Positions 1 through 8,417 of a DNA stretch of 64,000 bases are shown here, one piece after another; within the stretch, counting starts at the first letter, position 1; each line of letters starts with the position of its first letter. Origin of the DNA: Merdivicinus sp050943495 (GTDB taxonomy: Bacteria; Bacillota; Clostridia; Oscillospirales; Ruminococcaceae); contig JBMNPH010000001.1 in the NCBI GenBank assembly GCA_050943495.1, positions 434,001-498,000 on the forward strand, in the 5' to 3' direction. The position numbers and the translations under genes are program-made. A model generated the notes under the pieces. That model had not been told where the DNA came from, did no database searches, and saw only the letters and a program-made list of their open reading frames with translations.

Positions 1-1
1 G

Positions 2-2278
2 ATCGATTCTGCGGATTGGAAAGCGGTTTGGATTGAACCGGATCTCGATAAAGAAATTAGTCCGATTTTCCAGAAAACTTTTTCTGCTGCTGATGTGTCA
101 AATGCCCGCCTCTCCATTTGTGGATTGGGAATTTATGAGGCTTATCTGAATGGACAGAAAGTAGGCAATGAGTATCTGCTTCCCGGTTTTCATGCATATG
201 ATTTCTGGCAGCAGTTCCAGACCTTTGATCTGAGCGGGCTTTTAAAGGAAGGCGAGAATGTTCTGTCAGTACTGGTTGGAAACGGATGGTATAAAGGACG
301 TTTTGGCTTTACCAATGACGGCGGTGAGCGGTACGGCAACCGATTCCATTTGATTGCGCAGATTGATGCAGGCGGAAAAACAGTGCTGTCAACGGATGAC
401 AGCTGGAAATGCACAGCCGGCCCAATCGGTGAAAATAATATTTATGACGGCGAGTTTTATGATGCAGCAAAAGAGATTTCCGGCTGGAATCAAGTTAGCG
501 GAGAAGCTGGCTGGCAGGGAGTCCGGTTATCGGACATGGATCGTAGCACACTTTCTCCTCGTTTAAGTCCGCCCATTACCGAGCAGGAACGATTCTCCGT
601 TGCAGAGGTAATTCACACACCTGCCGGAGAAACTGTCTTCGATTTCGGTCAGGAAGTGACCGGATGGGTAGAATTTACCTGCCGGGCACCCAAAAACGAA
701 TTGGTAACCATCCGTCATGGGGAAATTTTGCAGGGTGGTAATTTCTATACCGATAATCTTCGGACAGCAAAAGCTACCTTTACTTACCGGTCGGCTGGAA
801 AAAATGAGAAAGTCCGGCCACATGTGACCTTTTTCGGATTCCGCTATATCCGGATTGACGGAATTGAAAACCCGGATCCTGCTGATTTTACTGCCGTTGT
901 GATCCATTCGAATATCGAGCGGATCGGTGATATTCGCACTTCCAATCCGAAGATCAACCGGCTCTTTTTGAATGCACTGTGGGGACAGAAGGGAAATTTC
1001 CTGGATGTTCCGACCGATTGTCCGCAGCGCGATGAGCGGATGGGCTGGACGGGAGATGCGCAGGCATTCTGTTCGACGGCGAGCTTTAATATGGATACAG
1101 CGGCCTTTTATGCGAAATATATGCATGATATGGAGTTGGAACAGCTTGCGCAGGATGGTGCGGTTCCACATGTTGTGCCGGTTATCAAGAAGACTATATC
1201 CACTCCTTTCCTCGGAAGTGATTCCTGTGCATGGGCAGATGCCGCGGCGATTATTCCATGGACGAATTACCTGCATACCGGCGATAAGGCTTTGCTGGCA
1301 CAGGAATATCCTTCCATGAAACTTTGGGCGGATCATCTGTGCAAAATTGACGCGGAAAATGGAGAGAAACGCCTGTGGCTGACCGGTTTCCACTTTGCTG
1401 ACTGGCTTTCCCTTGACAATTATAAGGAACCCAAGTCCAGTTTTGGCGGAACCGATTGTTATTATATTGCTTCTGCATTTTATGCATATTCGACTTCTCT
1501 GACTGCCAAGGCAGCTGCTGTGCTGGGGAAGAAAGAGGATGCGGAATTTTTCGCCAAACGTTCGGAAGAGGTAAAAGAAGCCTTCCGAAAGGAATTTTTC
1601 TCTCCCAACGGACGCTGTACCTCGAATACGCAAACCGCTTATGTCGTTGCCCTGTATATGGATCTGCTGCCGGAAGAAATGCGTCCGCGCCTGATTGCGG
1701 AACTCCGCCGGCTGCTGAAAGAAAACAATATGCACTTGACAACCGGATTTGTGGGAACTTCCTACCTGTGTAAGGTACTCTCCCGCTATGGCGCAGATGA
1801 GGATGCATACACGCTGCTCTTGCAGGAAGATTATCCAAGCTGGATTTATGAAGTCAATATGGGTGCGACGACCATTTGGGAACGCTGGAATTCCGTTTTG
1901 CCGGACGGAAGTATTAGCGATACCGGTATGAACAGTCTGAATCATTATACCTACGGTTCCATTGCGGAATGGATGTACCGTTATATGGGCGGCTTGAATC
2001 CGATTGAGGAGGCACCCGGTTTTGCGAAAATCGCATTAACCCCTCGTCCCGGCGGGAATTTTGACTGGGCAGAAGTATCTGTGAACACGGCTTCCGGACG
2101 TTATATGACGCGTTGGGAAAAGAAGGATGGAACGATTGTATTTCGGTTTGAGGTTCCGTTCAACTGTGAAGCAGAACTGACTTTTCCGGAAAACGCTGTT
2201 GTAGACGGAATTTCGCTTGCGGCTGGTGAAGCACGAATTTTGAAAGCCGGCTGCCATACTGCGGAATTTGTGCGCTGA
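2..2278 (+). CDS. Alpha-L-rhamnosidase, GH78 family (5' end outside window)
   Basis: Glycoside hydrolase releasing terminal alpha-L-rhamnose from plant glycans, glycosides or polysaccharides. The reading frame is open to the left edge, so the N-terminus is missing; about 758 codons are present. Visible parts are the N-terminal beta-sandwich (GIYEAYLNG and a GNGWYKGRFG segment), a second beta domain (FDFGQEVTGWVEF), the (alpha/alpha)6 barrel, and a C-terminal beta domain. Two family landmarks are intact: DCPQRDERMGWTGDAQ, which holds the general acid Glu, and TTIWERW, which holds the probable catalytic base Glu, followed by MNSLNHYTYGS. No signal peptide can be judged because the start is absent. 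It is separated from the downstream regulator by a weak hairpin. Family assignment is secure; substrate is not determinable. Confidence 0.93.
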   Translation: MDSADWKAVWIEPDLDKEISPIFQKTFSAADVSNARLSICGLGIYEAYLNGQKVGNEYLLPGFHAYDFWQQFQTFDLSGLLKEGENVLSVLVGNGWYKGRFGFTNDGGERYGNRFHLIAQIDAGGKTVLSTDDSWKCTAGPIGENNIYDGEFYDAAKEISGWNQVSGEAGWQGVRLSDMDRSTLSPRLSPPITEQERFSVAEVIHTPAGETVFDFGQEVTGWVEFTCRAPKNELVTIRHGEILQGGNFYTDNLRTAKATFTYRSAGKNEKVRPHVTFFGFRYIRIDGIENPDPADFTAVVIHSNIERIGDIRTSNPKINRLFLNALWGQKGNFLDVPTDCPQRDERMGWTGDAQAFCSTASFNMDTAAFYAKYMHDMELEQLAQDGAVPHVVPVIKKTISTPFLGSDSCAWADAAAIIPWTNYLHTGDKALLAQEYPSMKLWADHLCKIDAENGEKRLWLTGFHFADWLSLDNYKEPKSSFGGTDCYYIASAFYAYSTSLTAKAAAVLGKKEDAEFFAKRSEEVKEAFRKEFFSPNGRCTSNTQTAYVVALYMDLLPEEMRPRLIAELRRLLKENNMHLTTGFVGTSYLCKVLSRYGADEDAYTLLLQEDYPSWIYEVNMGATTIWERWNSVLPDGSISDTGMNSLNHYTYGSIAEWMYRYMGGLNPIEEAPGFAKIALTPRPGGNFDWAEVSVNTASGRYMTRWEKKDGTIVFRFEVPFNCEAELTFPENAVVDGISLAAGEARILKAGCHTAEFVR

Positions 2279-2304
2279 ATTTCCATATATTGATCGAAAA
2301 AATG

Positions 2305-2344
2305 TCCCTCTGTATCCGATTTGTTGGTGCAGAGGGATGAATTT
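2305..2344 (+). terminator. Weak hairpin after the rhamnosidase gene
   Basis: TCCCTCTG (2305-2312) pairs with CAGAGGGA (2330-2337) across a 17-base loop and is followed by a short ATTTTT. The long loop makes it a weak candidate terminator. Confidence 0.45.
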
Positions 2345-2376
2345 TTCAATGTGCGGTAAAAATTTTATGAGAGACA

Positions 2377-2405
2377 TTGATTTTTCATATAAAATGTTGT
2401 ATAAT
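2377..2405 (+). promoter_or_regulatory. Promoter of the Lrp-family gene
   Basis: A -35 TTGATT (2377-2382) and a perfect -10 TATAAT (2400-2405) are separated by 17 bases and lie about 40 bases upstream of the Lrp-family start codon. Confidence 0.75.
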
Positions 2406-2446
2406 GAAATCCATGTGAAATATTATTTGGAAAGCGAGGATTCAAC

Positions 2447-2941
2447 ATGGATTTTTCGATTGACAACAGCGATAAGGCAATCTTGCGGGAACTTCAGGCG
2501 GATGCTTCCATTTCCAATCTGGAATTGTCCAAAAAAATTGGCTTATCTCCCTCTGCTTGCCTGACACGTACGAAAAATTTGCGGGAATCAGGGATTATTA
2601 AGCAGTTTACTACGATCGTGGATGAACGGAAACTTGGAATGGAGATGCAGGCATTTGCATTGGTGAATCTTGTTTCCATGAAACAGGAAAGTATCGAAAC
2701 CTTTATGAAAGATGTAAACAGCTGCCCGCAAATTCAAGAATGCTATACTTTGACTGGAAGTCATGATTATTTATTAAAAATTGTATCCAAAGATACACAG
2801 TCCTATCGCGATTTTGTGATCAATTATTTAACAGCCAATGCGTCTGTTGATTCAGTGGAAACTTTGGTGGTTCTGGGCGTAGAGAAGCGTACCACAACCA
2901 TACCGGTTGATCTGATCGAAAAGACCAAAGGGGAAAAATAA
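2447..2941 (+). CDS. Lrp/AsnC family transcriptional regulator
   Basis: A 164-residue feast/famine regulator. The N-terminal winged helix-turn-helix (about residues 5-50, with the LQADASISNLELSKKIGLS region and its recognition helix SACLTRTKNL) is followed by the RAM/AsnC ligand-binding domain (about 70-145, with the GSHDYLLKI strand). The ATG at 2447 follows GCGAGGA at suitable distance. It lies directly upstream of a cysteine-synthase-like gene in the same direction, so it probably senses an amino acid and controls that gene or itself; this is inference. A hairpin between the two genes could partly uncouple them. Confidence 0.93.
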   Translation: MDFSIDNSDKAILRELQADASISNLELSKKIGLSPSACLTRTKNLRESGIIKQFTTIVDERKLGMEMQAFALVNLVSMKQESIETFMKDVNSCPQIQECYTLTGSHDYLLKIVSKDTQSYRDFVINYLTANASVDSVETLVVLGVEKRTTTIPVDLIEKTKGEK

Positions 2942-2951
2942 GAAAGTTCGA

Positions 2952-2996
2952 AATCTGCCATGCAGTCGACAAGGCTGAGGCAGATTCCATTTTTGC
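2952..2996 (+). terminator. Intercistronic hairpin between Lrp and cysteine synthase genes
   Basis: AATCTGCC (2952-2959) pairs with GGCAGATT (2979-2986) and is followed by CCATTTTT. The loop is 19 bases. It may be a weak terminator or a processing/attenuation site within a bicistronic transcript. Confidence 0.4.
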
Positions 2997-3066
2997 AGGA
3001 TGCGGACTAAAAAGAATGCATGATGCATATCCTGATAGAAATCAACAAACGGAAAGAGGCTCAGAT

Positions 3067-3999
3067 ATGGTCTATCAAAATGTTCTGGCAGCAATGGGGA
3101 ATACGCCGCTGATTCAGTTGAACCGGCTGAGTGAACCGGACGCTGCACGGATTCTAGTGAAGTATGAAGGGTTAAATGTCGGAGGATCCATCAAAACTCG
3201 TACAGCTTTTAATATGATTGAGGAAGCAGAGAAAGCAGGGAAGATCGGACCGGATACCATCATAATAGAACCGACCAGCGGAAACCAAGGAATTGGACTG
3301 GCGTTGATCGGTGCAGTACGGGGTTACAGAACCGTGATTATTATGCCGGATTCAGTGAGTGAAGAACGGCGGAAGCTGGTGCGCCATTATGGTGCGGAAG
3401 TAGTTTTGATTCATGATGAAGGAAATATCGGAGCCTGTATTGATGAATGTATGCGTACAGCGGAGAGAATGGCTGCAGAAGATCCGCATGTTTATGTTCC
3501 CCAACAGTTTTCCAATCCTGCGAATCCAGAAGTTCACCGTTTTCACACAGCCCTGGAGATTTTGGAACAGGCAGCATGTCCTATCGATGGATTCTGTTCC
3601 GGTGTAGGAACCGGCGGTACAATTACCGGCATCGGTGAAGTACTGAAAGCGCAGAATCCTCAGATTGAAATTTGGGCAGTAGAACCGGAAAATGCAGCGA
3701 TTCTGGCAGGCGGAAATGTGGGAACACATTTACAGATGGGGATAGGGGATGGTTTAATTCCCGAAAACCTGAATCAGAGTATTTATAGTGAAATCTGCAT
3801 CATTTCGGATGAGGAAGCCATTTCCACAGCCAAAGATCTCGCACGTTTGGAGGGACTGATGTGCGGAATTTCCAGTGGAACCAATGTAGCAGCAGCTCGT
3901 CGGCTCGCTCGCAAGCTGGGGCCCGGAAAAACAGTTGTTACGATCCTTCCGGATACTGCGGAACGTTATTTCAGTACCCCTCTGTTTGAAAATGAATAA
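3067..3999 (+). CDS. cysK: Cysteine synthase-like PLP enzyme (CysK/CBS fold type II)
   Basis: A 310-residue beta-family PLP enzyme, expected to make L-cysteine from O-acetylserine and sulfide. The ATG at 3067 is chosen because AAAGAGG lies just upstream and the family N-terminus (NVLAAMGNTPLIQLNRL) begins here; an in-frame start 51 bases earlier has no ribosome binding site. Landmarks are the PLP lysine in GGSIKTR, the substrate loop PTSGNQG, the phosphate-binding GVGTGGTITG and the C-terminal CGISSGTN. Canonical CysK has SVKDR and PTSGNTG, so this is a variant and another O-acyl- or O-phosphoserine substrate is possible. It follows an Lrp-type regulator and ends in a strong terminator shared with the convergent MATE gene. 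Confidence 0.85.
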   Translation: MVYQNVLAAMGNTPLIQLNRLSEPDAARILVKYEGLNVGGSIKTRTAFNMIEEAEKAGKIGPDTIIIEPTSGNQGIGLALIGAVRGYRTVIIMPDSVSEERRKLVRHYGAEVVLIHDEGNIGACIDECMRTAERMAAEDPHVYVPQQFSNPANPEVHRFHTALEILEQAACPIDGFCSGVGTGGTITGIGEVLKAQNPQIEIWAVEPENAAILAGGNVGTHLQMGIGDGLIPENLNQSIYSEICIISDEEAISTAKDLARLEGLMCGISSGTNVAAARRLARKLGPGKTVVTILPDTAERYFSTPLFENE

Positions 4000-4005
4000 A
4001 AGAAG

Positions 4006-4032
4006 ATCCCCGGAAAAATCCGGGGATTTTTT
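4006..4032. terminator. Bidirectional terminator between cysK and the MATE gene
   Basis: ATCCCCGG (4006-4013) pairs perfectly with CCGGGGAT (4020-4027) around AAAAAT, followed by six T on the plus strand. It overlaps the stop codon of the convergent MATE gene. Confidence 0.85.
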
Positions 4033-5416
4033 ATGTCTTGGAAAAGGCCGGTGTTATTTCAAGAGCGCGGATTCGCTGCATTTCTTTTTGTATCAGGATG
4101 AATGCCAGAATTGCCGCAGCAAGGTCCGCAATCGGTCCGGCAAACATGACACCATCTATTCCAAAAAAGATGGGAAGAATAACAATAAGAGGCAGCAGGA
4201 AAAGAAATTGTCGGGTAAGGGCAATTAGGATTCCCTTATATGCTTTGCCGATTGAGCTGAAGAAATCCGCTGTCATAGGCTGGATACAGTTGAGGAAGGT
4301 AAAGAACAGGAAAATTCGAAAGTAGCGTTCCGCAAAACGGAAATACTCTTCGCTGCCGCTTCCGAACAGACTGATAATCTGTCGTGGGAATAACTGGAAG
4401 GCGAGAAAAGAAAAAATGGAAATGATTGCGGCCGAAGTAACAGCAAGACGATAGGCTTCCCGTACACGGGCATATTTTTTTGCGCCAAAGTTGAATCCTA
4501 CAATTGGCTGGAATCCCTGTGCAATACCGATTACCATAGAAAAGAAGATCATATTTACCTTTGAAATGATACCAGAACAAGCAAGCGGAATTTCGCTTCC
4601 ATAAATAGATAGAGCGCCATAGTAAGTCATGGTGTTATTCATAACGATCTGTACAACCATCATGGCAATCTGGTTACAAAATTTGGAGGCGCCCAGTGCG
4701 GCAATTCTTGCAGCGCGCTGTAAGGACGGCATAAAATGCTGTCGGAGAAGCGGAACCGTTTTGAAATGAAGGAGATAGCCAAGCACCATGGAACCGGAAA
4801 GAATCTGCCCGATTACAGTTGCCCATGCGGCAGAGGCGATTCCCATTCGAAATCCAAAGATAAAAAGCGGATCCAGAATGGTATTAACAATCGCGCCGGA
4901 AAGCATACAGAGCATGGAATAACGAGGGCTTCCATCTGCCCGGATCAGCGCGCTTCCGCCTGAGGAGAGAATTAGGAACGGAAAGCCGATTGCCGTAATA
5001 CGGGTATAGCTAAGAGCATAAGGAAGAACATCGGGTGTTGCACCAAATAAAATCATTAGTGGACGGAGAAAAATTTGGACAACGATGCAAATTAGAACGC
5101 CGGCACTGATTAGCAGTGTTACAGAATTGCCTGCAAATTTTGCAGCGTCTTCCTTCTGACCGGCACCCATACGGAGATTAAAATTACTGGCTCCACCGAC
5201 TCCTAGCAGAAGAGCAGTTGCTGTACACAAAGTTGTTAAGGGAAATGCAACATTAGTAGCGGCATTGCCCAGCATTCCGATTCCCTGTCCAATGAATAGT
5301 TGGTCTACAATATTATATAGGGAACTCACCAACATCGAGATGATACTGGGAATTGCATATGTGACCAGCAGTTTACTGATTTTTTCTTCGCCAAGTGAGT
5401 GTTTGTTTGCGGTCAT
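4031..5416 (-). CDS. MATE family multidrug efflux transporter
   Basis: A 461-residue, roughly 12-segment membrane antiporter of the MATE family, expected to export cationic drugs or metabolites in exchange for Na+ or H+. The N-terminus (PSIISMLVSSLYNIVDQLFIGQG) carries the family pattern, and the second half repeats the fold (FCNQIAMMVVQIVMN onward). The start ATG overlaps the stop of the upstream MarR gene by 4 bases (ATGA), so the two are translationally coupled and the transporter is very probably controlled by that regulator. Substrate cannot be read from sequence. Confidence 0.93.
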   Translation of the reverse strand: MTANKHSLGEEKISKLLVTYAIPSIISMLVSSLYNIVDQLFIGQGIGMLGNAATNVAFPLTTLCTATALLLGVGGASNFNLRMGAGQKEDAAKFAGNSVTLLISAGVLICIVVQIFLRPLMILFGATPDVLPYALSYTRITAIGFPFLILSSGGSALIRADGSPRYSMLCMLSGAIVNTILDPLFIFGFRMGIASAAWATVIGQILSGSMVLGYLLHFKTVPLLRQHFMPSLQRAARIAALGASKFCNQIAMMVVQIVMNNTMTYYGALSIYGSEIPLACSGIISKVNMIFFSMVIGIAQGFQPIVGFNFGAKKYARVREAYRLAVTSAAIISIFSFLAFQLFPRQIISLFGSGSEEYFRFAERYFRIFLFFTFLNCIQPMTADFFSSIGKAYKGILIALTRQFLFLLPLIVILPIFFGIDGVMFAGPIADLAAAILAFILIQKEMQRIRALEITPAFSKT

Positions 5417-5877
5417 TCTGATTCCTCCGTTTTTGAATTGCTGTGAGAAAGGTCAGTTGTCAAGGCTGCCGCCTTTTTTGCCATAATCTCTAATTGGGAT
5501 AGAAGAAGAGTTTTTTGTTCCGGAGAAAAGTCCCCGAGCAAAGTGTCCCACCATTGATCCAGAGCCTGAATCAGATCCGGAATAATGGCACGCCCTTCTG
5601 AGGTCAACCATAAGGCATATGCACGCTGATCATTTGGTATTGAGCGCCTCTCAATCAGATTTTGTTTCTCTAGTTTTCTCATGGAACGTGTTGCCAAAGC
5701 GGCATCAATCATTAAAATTTGGCAGAGTGCATTTTGCGTGCAGCCTTCCTGCTTGGAAATGTAGAGTAAAAACAGATATTCAGAAAAGCCGAGTCCATAA
5801 TGTTCCAGAGCACGGCATACAAATTTATGTTTTTGGCGATGAATGATGGACATGTATTTGCCAAACAATTCGTTCAT
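5413..5877 (-). CDS. MarR family transcriptional regulator of the MATE operon
   Basis: A 154-residue winged helix-turn-helix repressor. The DNA-binding part spans about residues 40-100 (QNALCQILMIDAALATRSMRKLEKQNLIERR, then the wing with NDQRAYALWLT). A GGAGGATTGTT leader precedes the ATG. It is the first gene of a two-gene operon with the MATE exporter and probably represses its own promoter, where an inverted repeat overlaps the -10 box. Ligand unknown. Confidence 0.92.
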   Translation of the reverse strand: MNELFGKYMSIIHRQKHKFVCRALEHYGLGFSEYLFLLYISKQEGCTQNALCQILMIDAALATRSMRKLEKQNLIERRSIPNDQRAYALWLTSEGRAIIPDLIQALDQWWDTLLGDFSPEQKTLLLSQLEIMAKKAAALTTDLSHSNSKTEESE

Positions 5878-5896
5878 AACAATCCTCCATATTCGT

Positions 5897-5935
5897 TACT
5901 GAAACCAGTATAGGAGGATTTCGTTGACAAGTCAA
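5897..5935 (-). promoter_or_regulatory. Promoter and palindromic operator of the marR-MATE operon
   Basis: Reading the minus strand, TTGACT (5930-5935) and TATACT (5907-5912) are separated by 17 bases. An inverted repeat TACTG-4-CAGTA (5897-5910) overlaps the -10 box, the usual position for a MarR autorepressor site. Confidence 0.75.
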
Positions 5936-5983
5936 TAATTAATCCGGCTTTTTTTGTATTTTAACACCAGTTTTTCTATTTTA

Positions 5984-6880
5984 TCAAAAAAATCCTCGAT
6001 TTTCGACGATGAGCCTGTAAAATTCGCCTGCGGCAAAGGAAAGGGGAACATTCTGTAGACGGCACAGTCCAATGGAACGCGGAGGCAAAGGCACGGTAAG
6101 AGGAATCTCTGCAAGAGCATTCTGTTCCATGGTTTCGGCGGCAAATTCTCGGATGACACAGGCAATCCCCAGACCGATTCCCGCAAAATCCAACATGAGA
6201 TCATAGGAACAAAGTTCGATTTCCGGTTGGAGTTCGACACCATATTCACGGAAGTGACGATCTACCTGTCGACGGGAATTAGACATCTGTTCCAACATAA
6301 TTAATGGCTGAGCAGCAAGCTGCTGGGGTGTAATTGGCTGGCGAGTGAGATGGGCAAAGCGCGTGCCAGCAACAAAGACATCATGGACATCCATACAGTG
6401 TTCCACTAGAATCCCCTCTGAATTGATGGGCAGATTCGCAAATGCGAGATCAACAGCACTGGATTTCAGTAAGTCAATACTTTGCTGACTGGTACGGTTG
6501 ATGACCTGAATGTGAATTTCCGGATGCATTTCATGAAAACTGCGCAGATATGGAAGAAGAAAATGACGGGAAATTGTATCTGCAGCGGCAATTTTAACTT
6601 CACCTTTCAGAAGTTTTGCCATTTCCGTTAATTTTTCCTCACCGGTTTCGAGCAGGGCAAGTGCTGGTTCGACATAATCGGCCAGTAGTTTTCCCTCCGG
6701 TGTGAGGGTGACTCCTCGGGCGCCGCGGATAAATAGCGGTGTACGCAAAGATTCTTCTAAATTGGCGATAGCCTGACTGACGGCAGGTTGGGAAACATAT
6801 AATTCTTTGGCAGCACGAGAAAAAGACTGACAACGTGCAACAACACGAAAAATTTTATATTGTTCCAGATTGGTATCCAT
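5984..6880 (-). CDS. LysR family transcriptional regulator
   Basis: A 298-residue LTTR. The N-terminal helix-turn-helix (about residues 1-60: FRVVARCQSFSRAAKELYVS, QPAVSQAIANLEESL, PLFIRGARGVTLTPEG) is followed by a periplasmic-binding-like effector domain (about 90-290). It is transcribed divergently from the CofE-like gene at 7028 with a 147-base shared region, the classical arrangement for an LTTR acting on its neighbour. Effector unknown. Confidence 0.92.
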   Translation of the reverse strand: MDTNLEQYKIFRVVARCQSFSRAAKELYVSQPAVSQAIANLEESLRTPLFIRGARGVTLTPEGKLLADYVEPALALLETGEEKLTEMAKLLKGEVKIAAADTISRHFLLPYLRSFHEMHPEIHIQVINRTSQQSIDLLKSSAVDLAFANLPINSEGILVEHCMDVHDVFVAGTRFAHLTRQPITPQQLAAQPLIMLEQMSNSRRQVDRHFREYGVELQPEIELCSYDLMLDFAGIGLGIACVIREFAAETMEQNALAEIPLTVPLPPRSIGLCRLQNVPLSFAAGEFYRLIVENRGFF

Positions 6881-6915
6881 AACTTCTCCTTATAGCTGGA
6901 ATAAAAAATAAAAGC

Positions 6916-6944
6916 TTTACGTTTGGCTGATTTTATTGTATAAT
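6916..6944 (+). promoter_or_regulatory. Probable promoter in the LysR/CofE-like divergent region
   Basis: TTTACG (6916-6921) and TATAAT (6939-6944) have a 17-base spacer and lie about 85 bases upstream of the CofE-like gene. AT-rich arms flanking it (ATAAAA ... TTTTAT) could be LysR contact sites. A further inverted repeat TGAAAT-3-ATTTCA lies at 6977-6991. Confidence 0.5.
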
Positions 6945-7027
6945 AAATTCGTTAAGAATGCAACTGGTCACCTGAGTGAAATGCTATTTCATCGGGTTGA
7001 AACTTATCAAAAAGAGAGGGTATCTAT

Positions 7028-8230
7028 ATGGAAAGATTGGTAGGAACTGTATCTCGCGGCGTTCGTGCACCTATTATTCGGGAAGGGGATGACATGGCGC
7101 AGATCGTAGTGGATAGTGTGATCGCAGCCTCTGAATCGGAAGGGTTTGCCCTCCGTGATCGTGATGTAGTAGGTGTGACCGAGGCAGTTGTTGCTCGTTC
7201 GCAGGGTAACTATGCTTCCACAGAAGATATTGCTGCGGATATCCGAGCAAAATTCCCGAGCGGCCATATTGGTGTCATTTTCCCTATCCTGTCCCGTAAT
7301 CGTTTTGCAATCTGCCTGCGCGGTATCGCAAAAGGTGCCAAAAAAATCACATTGATGCTCAGCTACCCGTCGGATGAGGTCGGCAATCATTTGGTTACCG
7401 AAGATGAGTTGGATGAGAAAGGTGTCAATCCTTGGACCGATGTTCTGGATGAAGCAAAATACCGGGAATTGTTCGGTTATAAAAAACATACTTTTACCGG
7501 TGTGGACTATGTAGAATACTATAAAGGCTTGATTCAGGAAGAAGGCGCAGAGGTAGAAGTGATTTTTGCGAATAACTGCCGTGCAATCCTTCCTTATACA
7601 AAGGATGTCCTCTGCTGTGATATTCATACCCGTGCCCTGACAAAACGCCGCCTGAAAAAAGCGGGTGCCAATATTGTTTTGGGCCTTGATGAAATTATGA
7701 CAGCACCGGTAAATGGAAGCGGTTATAATGCAGATTATGGCCTGCTTGGTTCCAATAAAGCGACTGAATCGACCGTAAAACTTTTCCCGCGGGATTGCAA
7801 AGCTTTTGCAGAAAAGGTACAGAAAATGTTCCTGGATCGTACCGGTAAATGTCTGGAAGTTTTGGTTTATGGTGATGGTGCATTTAAAGATCCGGTCGGA
7901 AAAATTTGGGAACTGGCAGACCCGGTTGTATCTCCCGGTCATACAGATGGTCTGATTGGCCAGCCCAATGAGCTGAAGCTGAAGTATTTGGCAGATAATG
8001 ATTTCGCAGATCTGAGTGGAGAAGCATTGAAAGAAGCAATTTCGAAAGCAATCGCTGAGAAAGATGCGAAAAATGCAAGTTTGGTTGGTACAATGGCTAC
8101 ACAAGGAACAACCCCTCGTCGTCTGACTGATCTGATTGGTTCTCTCTGTGACCTTACATCTGGTTCCGGAGATAAGGGAACGCCGATCATCCTGATTCAG
8201 GGATATTTTGATAACTACGTAAAAGAATAA
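7028..8230 (+). CDS. Coenzyme F420-0:L-glutamate ligase-like protein (CofE family)
   Basis: A 400-residue protein resembling the F420-0:gamma-glutamyl ligase fold. The N-terminal region (APIIREGDDMAQIVVDSV, then DRDVVGVTEAVVARSQGNY) matches the nucleotide/substrate-binding start of CofE-type GTP-dependent amide ligases, and conserved acidic and glycine patches continue (VYGDGAFKDPVGKIWELADP). It is longer than archaeal CofE (about 250 residues). No other F420 biosynthesis gene is in view and the inferred host class does not normally make F420, so a different glutamyl or amino-acyl ligation is likely. Divergent LysR gene upstream, symporter gene downstream behind a strong terminator. Confidence 0.7.
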   Translation: MERLVGTVSRGVRAPIIREGDDMAQIVVDSVIAASESEGFALRDRDVVGVTEAVVARSQGNYASTEDIAADIRAKFPSGHIGVIFPILSRNRFAICLRGIAKGAKKITLMLSYPSDEVGNHLVTEDELDEKGVNPWTDVLDEAKYRELFGYKKHTFTGVDYVEYYKGLIQEEGAEVEVIFANNCRAILPYTKDVLCCDIHTRALTKRRLKKAGANIVLGLDEIMTAPVNGSGYNADYGLLGSNKATESTVKLFPRDCKAFAEKVQKMFLDRTGKCLEVLVYGDGAFKDPVGKIWELADPVVSPGHTDGLIGQPNELKLKYLADNDFADLSGEALKEAISKAIAEKDAKNASLVGTMATQGTTPRRLTDLIGSLCDLTSGSGDKGTPIILIQGYFDNYVKE

Positions 8231-8242
8231 GGAAACTAAGAT

Positions 8243-8280
8243 CCCCCGTCGCAGTGCGATTACTGCGGCGGGGGACTTTT
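8243..8280 (+). terminator. Strong terminator after the CofE-like gene
   Basis: CCCCCGTCGCAGT (8243-8255) pairs with ACTGCGGCGGGGG (8262-8274), 13 pairs with one G-U, followed by ACTTTT. Confidence 0.85.
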
Positions 8281-8347
8281 GTGTACGGAAATATGATTGG
8301 TTTCATGCAAAAAATTTTGTGAAAATAGAGAAAAATACTGTTTTGTG

Positions 8348-8376
8348 TTGCGAAATGATTGGATTTGCGGTAGAAT
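8348..8376 (+). promoter_or_regulatory. Promoter of the symporter gene
   Basis: TTGCGA (8348-8353) and TAGAAT (8371-8376) with a 17-base spacer, about 40 bases before the start codon. Confidence 0.6.
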
Positions 8377-8417
8377 AGGAGAGGTCTTGAAGATTTATAG
8401 AATCGGGAGGAATATCT

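Noticed and set aside
563..1945. A 460-codon open frame antisense to the rhamnosidase gene
   Set aside because: It mirrors the coding frame of an intact GH78 domain, its product has no recognisable domain, and no ribosome binding site precedes it.
2942..3066. Riboswitch or T-box ahead of the cysteine synthase gene
   Set aside because: The 125-base leader has only one simple hairpin and no specifier or T-box sequence.
7007..8104. A 365-codon open frame antisense to the CofE-like gene
   Set aside because: Composition is rich in Cys, Ile and Phe as expected for a shadow frame, and the sense protein is clearly the real one.
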